A DNA stretch of 42,866 nucleotides from an uncultured Paracoccaceae bacterium. Its GTDB lineage: Bacteria; Pseudomonadota; Alphaproteobacteria; Rhodobacterales; Rhodobacteraceae. The stretch covers positions 1 to 42,866 of the forward strand of contig CANMTR010000020.1 of assembly GCA_947500825.1 (NCBI GenBank). The letters are read 5' to 3'. Both the position numbers and the translations under genes were made by a program. Under the pieces are notes generated by a model. It was given only the letters and a program-made list of their open reading frames with translations, was not told the DNA's origin and ran no database searches. Below, one piece after another: positions 1-7,074 of this stretch. Within the stretch, counting starts at the first letter, position 1, and each line of letters begins with the position of its first letter.

Positions 1-305
1 GCGACCCGGCCGAAGCCCGTGAAGCCCGCCGCGACCTCTCCCGCGCGGGGATCGTCCGGGTGGGGGTGGCGGCCCTCCGCGTCGGCCTGCCAGACCTCGA
101 TCACCATGTCGCGCACCGGCGCGCCCATACCGTCGAGCACCCGGCCCTCGATCGCGATGCGCGTGCCCGGCACGCCACGGGCGGCGATGGTCCCGCCCAG
201 GGGCGCGGGATGGGCGGCGAGGCCCGCCACATGGGGCAGGGTGCCGATATGGACGAAGGGCCCGGCGGTCTGGGACGGGGTCTCGATGGGGCGTTCGAGC
301 GGCAT
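1..305 (-). CDS. pcaG: Protocatechuate 3,4-dioxygenase alpha subunit, N-terminal part (cut by window edge)
   Basis: About 101 residues are visible, from an ATG at 305 that shares one base with the pcaH stop codon; the rest lies outside the window. The protein starts [20 protein letters not shown], which is the typical opening of the alpha subunit, and continues with the intradiol-dioxygenase pattern ending in VIEVWQADAEGRH. PcaG pairs with PcaH to open the ring of protocatechuate and give 3-carboxy-cis,cis-muconate in the cytoplasm. By family knowledge the catalytic non-haem iron is held by the beta subunit. The overlap with pcaH implies translational coupling. pcaB would be the expected next gene but cannot be seen. 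Identification is firm; only completeness is unknown. Confidence 0.93.
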   Translation of the reverse strand, partial: MPLERPIETPSQTAGPFVHIGTLPHVAGLAAHPAPLGGTIAARGVPGTRIAIEGRVLDGMGAPVRDMVIEVWQADAEGRHPHPDDPRAGEVAAGFTGFGRV

Positions 306-1027
306 CACGCGCCCTCCAGCTTGTTCTCGAACAGGGTCTGCCGGCGCCCCCTCAGCACGATGTCGAAGCGGTAGGCGAGGGCGCCCAGCGGCACGGAGGC
401 GTCGAGGTCGAGGGGTGCCACCAGCCGGTCGAGCGCGGCCGCGTCCGGGACGGTCTGGGCGATCGGGTCCTGGGCGCGGAGCGGATCGCCCTCGAAATAC
501 ATCTGCGTGATCAGCCGCTGCGCCAGCCCCGCGCCGAAGATCGAGACATGGATATGCGCCATGCGCCAGGAATTGGAATAGTTGCGGAACGGGTAGGCGC
601 CCGGCTTCACCGTGCGGAAGAAATAGAAGCCGTCCGCGTCCGTCAGGCAGCGCCCGCACCCGCCGAAGTTCGGGTCGAGCGGGGCGAGGTAGCCGTCCTT
701 CACGTGGCGGTAGCGCCCGCCCGCATTGGCCTGCCAGACCTCCAGCAGGGCGTTCGGAACGGGCCGGCCCGACCCGTCGGTCACCCGGCCATGGACGACG
801 GTGCGCTCGCCCACGGCCCCCTCGCCGGTGTAGTTGTGGATCAGGTCGTGGTCGAGCGGCCCCAGCGCGGCATGGGAGAAGGCCGGCCCGGTGATCTCCG
901 ACAGGGAGTTCTCCACCGACAGGAGCGGCAGGCGCGGGCTGCGCGCCACGGTGGTCTTGTAGTCGGGCGTCAGCGCGGGCGGATGGCGGCGCCGGTCGCG
1001 CTGGTGGTACTCGCGGACCCCGTCCAT
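305..1027 (-). CDS. pcaH: Protocatechuate 3,4-dioxygenase beta subunit
   Basis: A 240-residue protein of normal length for the family. It has the intradiol dioxygenase signature [15 protein letters not shown], followed by the iron-ligand region: Tyr in GGRYRH, Tyr in [15 protein letters not shown], and the two His of AHIHVS. It carries the non-haem iron(III) active site and cleaves protocatechuate to 3-carboxymuconate with PcaG. The ATG at 1027 was chosen because GGAGGTG lies just upstream, inside the end of pcaC, and because homologous sequence begins at [11 protein letters not shown]. The open frame reaches further upstream but only antisense to pcaC. Two bases separate it from pcaC, so one operon is likely. 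Confidence 0.95.
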   Translation of the reverse strand: MDGVREYHQRDRRRHPPALTPDYKTTVARSPRLPLLSVENSLSEITGPAFSHAALGPLDHDLIHNYTGEGAVGERTVVHGRVTDGSGRPVPNALLEVWQANAGGRYRHVKDGYLAPLDPNFGGCGRCLTDADGFYFFRTVKPGAYPFRNYSNSWRMAHIHVSIFGAGLAQRLITQMYFEGDPLRAQDPIAQTVPDAAALDRLVAPLDLDASVPLGALAYRFDIVLRGRRQTLFENKLEGA

Positions 1028-1029
1028 GC

Positions 1030-1410
1030 TCACACCTCCACTCCCATCTCGGCGAAGACCTCCCTGGCCACCTTGATCGCGTGGTTGGCCCGCGGCACGC
1101 CCGCGTAGACGGCCACGTGCATCAGCACCTCGCGCACGTCCTCGGGGCTCGCGCCCGTGTTGGCCGTGGCCCGCACATGGAGGGCGAACTCCTCGAAGTT
1201 GCCAAGGCCCGCCAGCAACGCCAGCGTGACCAGCGAGCGTTCCCGCAAGGCGAACTGGTCCCCCGCCCACACGCTGCCCCAGGCCCCTTCGGTGATGAAG
1301 TCCTGGAACGGCGCGTCAAACGACGTCTTGCCCGCCTCCGCCCGATCGACATGCGCCTCCCCCAAAACGGACCGCCGTACCGACATCCCCCGATCGTGAC
1401 CGTCGCTCAT
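1030..1410 (-). CDS. pcaC: 4-carboxymuconolactone decarboxylase
   Basis: A 126-residue protein of the CMD/AhpD-like fold, the usual size for PcaC. The family core is visible as the stretch from [20 protein letters not shown] through [21 protein letters not shown], the segment that forms the active site. It decarboxylates 4-carboxymuconolactone to 3-oxoadipate enol-lactone, the step before PcaD. A ribosome-binding site GGGAGAG precedes the ATG. In many relatives pcaD sits immediately upstream of pcaC; here the 100 bp up to pobA hold no gene, so PcaD must be encoded elsewhere. It lies in the same direction as pobA and is probably co-transcribed with it. Confidence 0.94.
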   Translation of the reverse strand: MSDGHDRGMSVRRSVLGEAHVDRAEAGKTSFDAPFQDFITEGAWGSVWAGDQFALRERSLVTLALLAGLGNFEEFALHVRATANTGASPEDVREVLMHVAVYAGVPRANHAIKVAREVFAEMGVEV

Positions 1411-1510
1411 CCATTCTCTCCCGGGACCGTGACCGCCGCCACGTTGCCATGCCCGCGCGCGGAGGAAAATCGCCTTTCGAGTGTCGTGCCCATACCCTTT
1501 CGGGAATGGA

Positions 1511-2677
1511 TCAGAGGGGCAGGCCCACGTAGTTGAGCGCCATGGCGCGACGTGCGGCGTCGAGGTCGCGCAGGTTCTCCAGCTCCATCTCCTGCATGCG
1601 CTGGTCGAAATCGTCCTGCTCGGGGTAGCGGTGCAGGATCGAGGTCATCCACCAGCTGAACCGGATCGCGCGCCAGACCCGGCGCAGCGCCCGGTCGGAA
1701 TAGGCGTCGAGCCCCGCCCCGTCGTTGTCCTTGTAATGGGCGATCAGCCCTTCCGAGAGATAGTGGATGTCCGACATCGCGAGGTTGAGGCCCTTGGCCC
1801 CCGTGGGCGGCACGATATGGGCCGCGTCGCCCGCGAGGAACAGCGCGCCGTGGCGCATCCGGGTGCAGACATAGCTGCGCAGGGGAGCGACCGACTTCTC
1901 GATCGAGGGGCCGGTCTCCATGGTCTCGGCCACCTCGCCCGGGAGGCGGCGCTTCAGTTCCGCCCAGAACGCCTCGTCGGACCATGCCTCGGGGTCGTCG
2001 TCCGAGGGGACCTGGATGTAGTAGCGCGACAGGTTCGCGTTGCGCATCGAGGCCAGAGCGAAGCCGCGGGGATGGTTGGCATAGATCAGCTCGTCCGCCG
2101 CAGGCCTGGTGCGCGACAGGATGCCCAGCCAGCCGAAGGGGTAGACGCGCTCGATCTCTTCCTTCTTCCCCTTCGGGATCACGGAGCGCGACACGCCGTG
2201 GTAGCCGTCGCAGCCGGCGACGAAGTCGCAGTCGATCCGGTGGGTTTCCCCGTCCTTCTCGTAGGTGACGTAGGGATCGCCGTCGAGGTCGTGGGGCATG
2301 ACCTCCATCGCCTCGTGGATGACGGTCGCTCCCATCTCGTCCTGCGCGGCGTAGAGATCCTCCGTCGCCTCGGTCTGGCCGTAGACCATGACTTGCCTGC
2401 CGCACAGGTCGCGGAAATCGACCCGGAACATGCCCCGCTCGGTCGACAGGTAGCAGCCCTCATGCGGGTCGCCCTCGCGGTGCATGCGGTCGCCGCAGCC
2501 CGCCCGCTCCAGCAGGTCGACGGTGCCGCCCTCCAGGACGCCCGCGCGGATGCGCGACAGCACGTATTTGCGCGTGCGCCGCTCCAGCACCACGGTCCCG
2601 ATCCCGGCCTTGTTGAGCAGTTGCGACAGCAGCAGGCCGGACGGCCCGCCACCGATGATCACGACGTCGGTCTTCAT
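1511..2677 (-). CDS. pobA: 4-hydroxybenzoate 3-monooxygenase
   Basis: A 388-residue flavoprotein, close to the length of well-studied PobA enzymes. It opens with the Rossmann FAD motif VIIGGGPSGLLLS (residues 5-17). It carries the mid-protein DG motif CDGYHGVSRS and the second FAD motif LFLAGDAAHIVPPTGAKGLN, as in class A aromatic hydroxylases. It uses NAD(P)H and oxygen to convert 4-hydroxybenzoate to protocatechuate, the substrate of PcaGH encoded downstream. GGAGGAG sits just before the ATG. It is transcribed divergently from an AraC-type regulator placed as PobR, so 4-hydroxybenzoate induction of pobA-pcaCHG from this promoter is likely. Confidence 0.96.
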   Translation of the reverse strand: MKTDVVIIGGGPSGLLLSQLLNKAGIGTVVLERRTRKYVLSRIRAGVLEGGTVDLLERAGCGDRMHREGDPHEGCYLSTERGMFRVDFRDLCGRQVMVYGQTEATEDLYAAQDEMGATVIHEAMEVMPHDLDGDPYVTYEKDGETHRIDCDFVAGCDGYHGVSRSVIPKGKKEEIERVYPFGWLGILSRTRPAADELIYANHPRGFALASMRNANLSRYYIQVPSDDDPEAWSDEAFWAELKRRLPGEVAETMETGPSIEKSVAPLRSYVCTRMRHGALFLAGDAAHIVPPTGAKGLNLAMSDIHYLSEGLIAHYKDNDGAGLDAYSDRALRRVWRAIRFSWWMTSILHRYPEQDDFDQRMQEMELENLRDLDAARRAMALNYVGLPL

Positions 2678-2763
2678 GGCGCTCCTCCGCTTTGGATCGC
2701 AGACTAGGCGCGCCGGGAATGCCCGCCATGGACGCGCAGGGCAAAGGATGGTACTTTTCCGAC
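2678..2763. promoter_or_regulatory. pobA/pobR divergent promoter region
   Basis: About 86 bp separate the pobA start from the preferred pobR start. By analogy with pobA-pobR loci, the PobR binding site and both promoters should lie here. I see no clear palindrome, which fits AraC proteins, whose sites are usually direct repeats. The open frame of pobR reaches back to 2692, so the true intergenic length depends on its start. Confidence 0.5.
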
Positions 2764-3630
2764 ATGGAACGCGGCGCGACGGCCATTCCGGCCTTTGGCC
2801 TCTACGGGGAGAGCGGCCTGTTCCCCGACATCCTGCATTGCGAGCGGATCGTCGACCGCGCGGCGCTCCACGGCTGGGCCATAGATCCCCACCGCCACGC
2901 CAACCTGCACCAGTTCTTCTTCATCGGGGCGGGGGGAGCGACGGTCACCGTGGACGGCACGGTGATACCGGTGACCGCCCCCGTCTGCCTGTCGGTGCCG
3001 CGCTACGTGGTTCATGCGTTCCGCTTCCCGCAGGGGCAGCAGGGATACGTGCTCAGTATTCCGCCCGACATGATGCCCGAGCTCTTCGGGGCCGGCGCCG
3101 AGCGGCCGGCGGCGTTCTCCACGCCCCTCTGCGCGCCCGCGGGGGACGATCTCGCCGCCCGGTTCGAGACCATCCTGGAGGAGCTGGCAGATACGCGCGT
3201 GCTGCGCGCCGCGCGGCTGCGGGCCCAGGTGACCGAGATCGCCGTGGCGGTGCTCAGGGACGGGGACGGCGGCGCCGGAAGGGGGGCGCCAGGCCCGTCC
3301 GAGCGCCACATGCGCGCGTTCGAGCGGTTGGTGCGGCGCCATCTGCGCGAGCATCTGCGGGTGTCGGACTATGCCGCCGCGCTGGGGCTCGGGCCGGACC
3401 ACCTCGGCCGGATCTGCCGCGCGATGACCGGGCTGACGGCCGCGGCCTTCCTCGATGCGCGCGTGATGCAGGAGGCGCGACGCCAGCTTGCCTATACCAC
3501 GAACCCGGTCTCGCAGATCGCCTACGGCCTGGGATATTCCGACCCGGCCTACTTCTCGCGCGCCTTCCGGCGCTCCCATGGCCTCAGCCCCAGCCGCTAC
3601 CGCGCCGAGCGCGGAGACCCGTCCGCCTGA
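2764..3630 (+). CDS. pobR: AraC-family regulator of 4-hydroxybenzoate hydroxylase (PobR-like)
   Basis: About 288 residues. The N-terminal half is a cupin-like effector domain (HRHANLHQFFFIGAGG then VPRYVVHAFRFP), typical of AraC regulators of aromatic catabolism. The C-terminal ~100 residues hold two helix-turn-helix motifs. They begin at LRVSDYAAALGLGPDHLGRI and end with the AraC signature containing QIAYGLGYSDPAYFSRAFRR. It should bind 4-hydroxybenzoate and activate pobA. The start is uncertain: in-frame ATGs lie at 2692, 2719, 2728 and 2764. I prefer 2764 because homology starts around IPAFGLYGES and AAAGGATGG lies upstream, though its spacing is long. The role is inferred from family and divergent position. 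Confidence 0.85.
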   Translation: MERGATAIPAFGLYGESGLFPDILHCERIVDRAALHGWAIDPHRHANLHQFFFIGAGGATVTVDGTVIPVTAPVCLSVPRYVVHAFRFPQGQQGYVLSIPPDMMPELFGAGAERPAAFSTPLCAPAGDDLAARFETILEELADTRVLRAARLRAQVTEIAVAVLRDGDGGAGRGAPGPSERHMRAFERLVRRHLREHLRVSDYAAALGLGPDHLGRICRAMTGLTAAAFLDARVMQEARRQLAYTTNPVSQIAYGLGYSDPAYFSRAFRRSHGLSPSRYRAERGDPSA

Positions 3631-3633
3631 TGC

Positions 3634-4068
3634 GCCGCGGCGGGTGGTGATGCCGACGGCGCCGGACAGGACGGGCGCGTCGAGCGCAAGCTCGTGCGCC
3701 ATTATCCTGCGCGAGATAAACCATAGCATGTCCGAGCCCTCCACGAGGCCGAGCGCCGCGGCCAGCGATACCGTCTCCACCGCCACCTCCGGGTCGAGAA
3801 GGCCCGACATCGCGAGGAGGTCGTCCACGGGGCGGCAGATGATCGCGGAACGCGTCGGCAGGATCAGGGAGTTGGCGCGGACGGTCTCCGTCGCGCCGGG
3901 GCCGGCGAAAGGATGTCCGCGCTGCCCCAGCATCGTCTCCAGGTCGCCCAGGGCCTTCGACAGCCTGGGCTGCGCCACCCCCAGCCTGCGGGCCGCGGCG
4001 GAGATCGACCCCTTCTCGGCCACGGCGGGGAAGATCCTCGGATGCCGCAGCTTGATGCCGCGATGCAT
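3634..4068 (-). pseudogene. Internally deleted LysR-family regulator resembling PcaQ
   Basis: From an ATG at 4068 the translation gives a normal LysR helix-turn-helix (LRHPRIFPAVAEKGSISAAA, then VAQPRLSKALGDLETMLGQR, residues 7-50). It then jumps directly to sequence typical of the second half of the effector domain, including LPTRSAIICRPVDD, SDMLWFISRRIMAHEL and GAVGITTRRG (residues 68-145). About 150 residues of the usual ~300 are missing between the two parts, with the frame kept. The last ~25 family residues are also gone: recognisable sequence stops 4 bp from the pobR stop, and the frame runs on antisense to pobR. pcaQ normally sits beside pca genes. A truncated regulator is possible but a dead gene is more likely. 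Confidence 0.75.
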
Positions 4069-4082
4069 AGCCAAATCGGTAT
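4067..4082. promoter_or_regulatory. Possible degenerate LysR/PcaQ operator
   Basis: ATAGCC-AAAT-CGGTAT spans the start of the deleted LysR gene and resembles the ATAACC-N4-GGTTAT type of PcaQ site, with several mismatches. It is in the right place for autoregulation, but it may be chance and lies within the reading frame. Confidence 0.25.
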
Positions 4083-4150
4083 GCCTCCTGCGGCACTTTC
4101 CACCTTAATGGATTTCTGGGACTATGGCAGGGTCCGCATCGACAAGAAAA

Positions 4151-4184
4151 GCCGCCCGCGTCGCGGAGGCGGCGAACGGGAGGT
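4151..4184 (+). promoter_or_regulatory. 5' leader stem-loop and Shine-Dalgarno of the TRAP operon
   Basis: GCCGCC (4151-4156) pairs with GGCGGC (4168-4173), directly ahead of a strong GGGAGGT ribosome-binding site (4178-4184) and the ATG at 4191. The hairpin would sit at the edge of the initiation region and could stabilise the mRNA or tune translation. Confidence 0.45.
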
Positions 4185-4190
4185 CATGAT

Positions 4191-5216
4191 ATGAAGAAGG
4201 CAATCCTGGCGACAGGGTTCCTGGCCGCGCTCGGGTCCGGCCCAGCCGCCGCGCAGGAGTTCGAGTTCACCCTGCACCATTTCCTCGGTCCCCAGGCTCC
4301 GGCCCATACCGACATGCTGGAGCCCTGGGCGCGGCAGGTGGAGGAGAACTCGGAGGGCCGCGTGGCGATCGAGATCTATCCGTCCATGACCCTGGGGGGG
4401 CGGCCGACGGAGCTGGTCCAGCAGGCCCGCGACGGGGTCGTCGACCTGATCTGGACGCTGAATGGCTACACGCCGGGATTGTTTCCGCGCACCGAGGTGT
4501 TCGAGCTGCCCAACGTGTACGAGAACGACATCGCGGCCGCGAACCTCGCCATGGCGGCGATGTTCGACGACGCCCTCGCCGACGATTACCGCGGGCTCGA
4601 GGTGATGTTCCTGCACGTGCATGCCGGGCAGGGCCTGCAGACCAACGGGCTCGAGGCCCGGTCGCCGCAGGACCTGGCCGGCGCGGCCCTGCGCATCCCC
4701 ACCCGCACGGGGTCCTGGGCGATCGAGGCGTTGGGCGCGCAGCCCGTGGCGATGCCGGTCCCCGAACTGCCCCAGGCCTTGCAGAAGGGGGTCGTCGACG
4801 GCGCCCTGATCCCGTGGGAGATCATCCCGGCGCTTCGGATCTACGAGCAGACCGACTTCCAGATCGAGGGCCCGCAGAAGGAGCGCATCGGCACGTCCGT
4901 GTTCCAGGTGTCGATGAACCAGGGCCGCTGGGACGGCCTGCCCGACGACATCAAGCAAGCCTTCCGCGACGCGAGCGACGAGGACTGGCTGCGCGAGATG
5001 GGTGAGGTCTGGCGTGCCTCCGACGAGCGCGGGATCGCGGTCGCGACCGAGAACGGCAATACCCACATCCAGCTGTCGCAGGAGGAATGGGCCGCCTACG
5101 AGGACGCCCTTTCCCCGGTCGTCGACCGCTGGGTGCAGCAGGTCTCGGGCGAGGGCGTCGACGGCACCGCGCTGGTGGAGCGCGCGCGCTCCGAGATCTC
5201 CTCCGCCTCCGAATGA
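4191..5216 (+). CDS. TRAP transporter substrate-binding protein (DctP family)
   Basis: A 341-residue periplasmic protein with a clear signal peptide (MKKAILATGFLAALGSGPAAAQ, cleavage after AAA near residue 21). The mature part shows DctP-family features: FTLHHFLGPQAPAHTDMLEP, EIYPSMTLGGRPTELVQQ, and the ligand-anchoring Arg in GAALRIPTRTGSW, which in this family salt-bridges a carboxylate. It delivers an organic acid to the DctQ/DctM membrane part encoded next. ATGAAGAAG follows GGGAGGT. The stop overlaps the dctQ start. The ligand cannot be read from sequence. The neighbouring pob/pca genes and the linked thiamine-diphosphate enzyme make a 2-oxo acid or aromatic acid a reasonable guess only. 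Confidence 0.93.
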   Translation: MKKAILATGFLAALGSGPAAAQEFEFTLHHFLGPQAPAHTDMLEPWARQVEENSEGRVAIEIYPSMTLGGRPTELVQQARDGVVDLIWTLNGYTPGLFPRTEVFELPNVYENDIAAANLAMAAMFDDALADDYRGLEVMFLHVHAGQGLQTNGLEARSPQDLAGAALRIPTRTGSWAIEALGAQPVAMPVPELPQALQKGVVDGALIPWEIIPALRIYEQTDFQIEGPQKERIGTSVFQVSMNQGRWDGLPDDIKQAFRDASDEDWLREMGEVWRASDERGIAVATENGNTHIQLSQEEWAAYEDALSPVVDRWVQQVSGEGVDGTALVERARSEISSASE

Positions 5217-5719
5217 GCGAGGCGTCCGAGCCGGACCGGGCGCCCGTCGAGGAGGGCGCCTTCGGCCGCATCGTCACCTGGTGGGCGGTCGCCGGCTGCG
5301 GCCTCCTCGCGGGGGTCGTGCTGGTCAACGTCTGGACGGTGGTCGGCCCCTGGGTCGGCCTGCCCTTCGCCGGCGATTTCGAACTGACGGAAATGGGGGT
5401 CGCCGTGGCCGTCTTCACCTTCCTTCCCTATTGCCAGCTGACGCGGCAGAACGTGTCGGCCGACATCTTCACCTCCGGCGCGGGCCCGCGGGTTCGCGCC
5501 GGTCTGATGGCGCTCGGCTCGGCCGTCGCCCTGGGCTTCGCCGCTCTCCTGATCTGGCGGATGTGGCTGGGGATGATCGACCAGAAGACCTACGCCTATG
5601 CCACCACGATCCTGCAGGTGCCGATCTGGTGGGCCTATGTCCCGATCCTCGTGTCGCTCGCCATGCTCCTCCTGGCCTCCCTCGCGACCCTCGGCCGTGA
5701 GCTGGGGGACGCGCGCTGA
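5213..5719 (+). CDS. TRAP transporter small permease (DctQ family)
   Basis: A 168-residue membrane protein with about four hydrophobic segments: WWAVAGCGLLAGVVLVNVW, GVAVAVFTFLPYCQ, ALGSAVALGFAALLIW, and WWAYVPILVSLAMLLLASL. The sequence VFTFLPYCQLTRQNVSADIF matches the DctQ pattern. It is the small membrane subunit that docks to DctM. The start at 5213 lies inside the dctP stop (ATGA overlap), a typical coupled arrangement. An open frame upstream of this ATG is antisense-like and arginine-rich and was not used. Confidence 0.92.
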   Translation: MSEASEPDRAPVEEGAFGRIVTWWAVAGCGLLAGVVLVNVWTVVGPWVGLPFAGDFELTEMGVAVAVFTFLPYCQLTRQNVSADIFTSGAGPRVRAGLMALGSAVALGFAALLIWRMWLGMIDQKTYAYATTILQVPIWWAYVPILVSLAMLLLASLATLGRELGDAR

Positions 5720-7074
5720 TGGACCCGGTCACCATCGGCCTCGTGGGCCTCGCCGCGCTCCTGGTCCTGATCGCGATCCGGATGCCCATCGGCTACGCGA
5801 TGATCCTGGTGGGGGGCTGCGGCATCGTCGCGGTCAACGGCTCCCAGGTCGTCCTCAACCAGCTCAAGACGCTCGCCTACGGGCAGTTCTCCATCTACGA
5901 CCTGTCGGTCGTGCCCATGTTCGTCCTGATGGGCGCCCTGGCGACCAAGACCGGCCTCTCGCGCGACCTGTTCCGCGCCGCCAACGCCTGGTTCGGCTGG
6001 ATGCGGGGCGGCACGGCCATGGCCTCCATCGCCGCCTGCGCGGGATTCGGGGCGGTCTGCGGCTCGTCGCTGGCCACCGCCTCGACCATGGGCAAGGTGG
6101 CGCTTCCCGAACTGCGCCGCTTCGGCTATTCGCCCGCGCTGGCCACCGGCTCGGTGGCGGCGGGGGGCGTTCTGGGGATCCTGATCCCGCCCTCGGTGGC
6201 GCTGGTGATCTACGCCATCATCGTCGAGGCCAACATCGTCACCATGTTCATGGCCGCCTTCTTCCCCGGCCTTCTGGCGGTGGTGCTGTTCCTGGTCACC
6301 ATCGGCATCTACGTGCGGATCTTCCCCGGTTCGGGCCCCGCCCACGGCGCGGCGGACCGGGCCGAGTTCTGGGCCGCGGCCCGGGGCGTGGTGCCCACGA
6401 TCGTCGTCTTCGGCATCGTCATCGGGGGCATCTACGCGGGCTTCTACAATCCCACGCCGGCCGCCGCGATCGGGGTCTTCGTGGTGTTCGTCTTCGGGCT
6501 GGTTCGGGGCCAGCTCAGCCTGCCGGACCTGCGCGCCTCGGCGCTCGAGACGGCCGGGACCACGGGCATGATCTACCTCATCCTCCTGGGCGCGGAGCTG
6601 CTGAAGATCTTCATGTCCCGCGCGGGCGTGCCCCAGGCCGCGGCGGACTGGGCATCGGCCAGCGGCCTGGCCCCGATCTCGGTGCTGCTGATCCTGCTCT
6701 TCGCGCTGATCCTGCTGGGCTGCCTCATGGACTCCCTGTCGATGATCCTTTTGGTGCTGCCCTTCTTCTGGCCGGTCCTGAGCGAGATCAACGGCGGCCT
6801 CTACGCCACCGCCGATAGCGCCGCCTTCGGCATGTCCACCGAGGACCTGAAGGTCTGGTTCGGCATCCTCGCCCTGGTGGTGGTGGAACTCGGACTGATC
6901 ACGCCGCCCGTGGGCATGAACGTCTTCGTCATCTCGTCGCTGGCCCGCGACGTGCCGATGGCGACCACGTTCCGCGGCGTCGCGCCGTTCTTCGCCTCCG
7001 AGATGGTGCGGGTGGTCCTTCTCCTCGCGTTCCCGGCGCTGACGCTGTGGCTGCCGGGGGCCCTGGGCGGATGA
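5719..7074 (+). CDS. TRAP transporter large permease (DctM family)
   Basis: A 451-residue polytopic membrane protein with a dozen or so hydrophobic segments. DctM landmarks are IRMPIGYAMILVGGCGI near the N-terminus, the motif VCGSSLATASTMGKVALPELRRFGY, GGVLGILIPPSVALVIYAI, and LGLITPPVGMNVFVISSLA near the C-terminus. It forms the ion-coupled translocation path. The start overlaps the dctQ stop by one base and the stop overlaps the start of the thiamine-diphosphate enzyme gene, so four proteins are translated from one coupled mRNA. Confidence 0.94.
   Translation: MDPVTIGLVGLAALLVLIAIRMPIGYAMILVGGCGIVAVNGSQVVLNQLKTLAYGQFSIYDLSVVPMFVLMGALATKTGLSRDLFRAANAWFGWMRGGTAMASIAACAGFGAVCGSSLATASTMGKVALPELRRFGYSPALATGSVAAGGVLGILIPPSVALVIYAIIVEANIVTMFMAAFFPGLLAVVLFLVTIGIYVRIFPGSGPAHGAADRAEFWAAARGVVPTIVVFGIVIGGIYAGFYNPTPAAAIGVFVVFVFGLVRGQLSLPDLRASALETAGTTGMIYLILLGAELLKIFMSRAGVPQAAADWASASGLAPISVLLILLFALILLGCLMDSLSMILLVLPFFWPVLSEINGGLYATADSAAFGMSTEDLKVWFGILALVVVELGLITPPVGMNVFVISSLARDVPMATTFRGVAPFFASEMVRVVLLLAFPALTLWLPGALGG

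Noticed and set aside
2704-3633. Extension of the LysR-like frame across pobR
   Set aside because: The recognisable LysR sequence ends near 3634; the rest is antisense to pobR.
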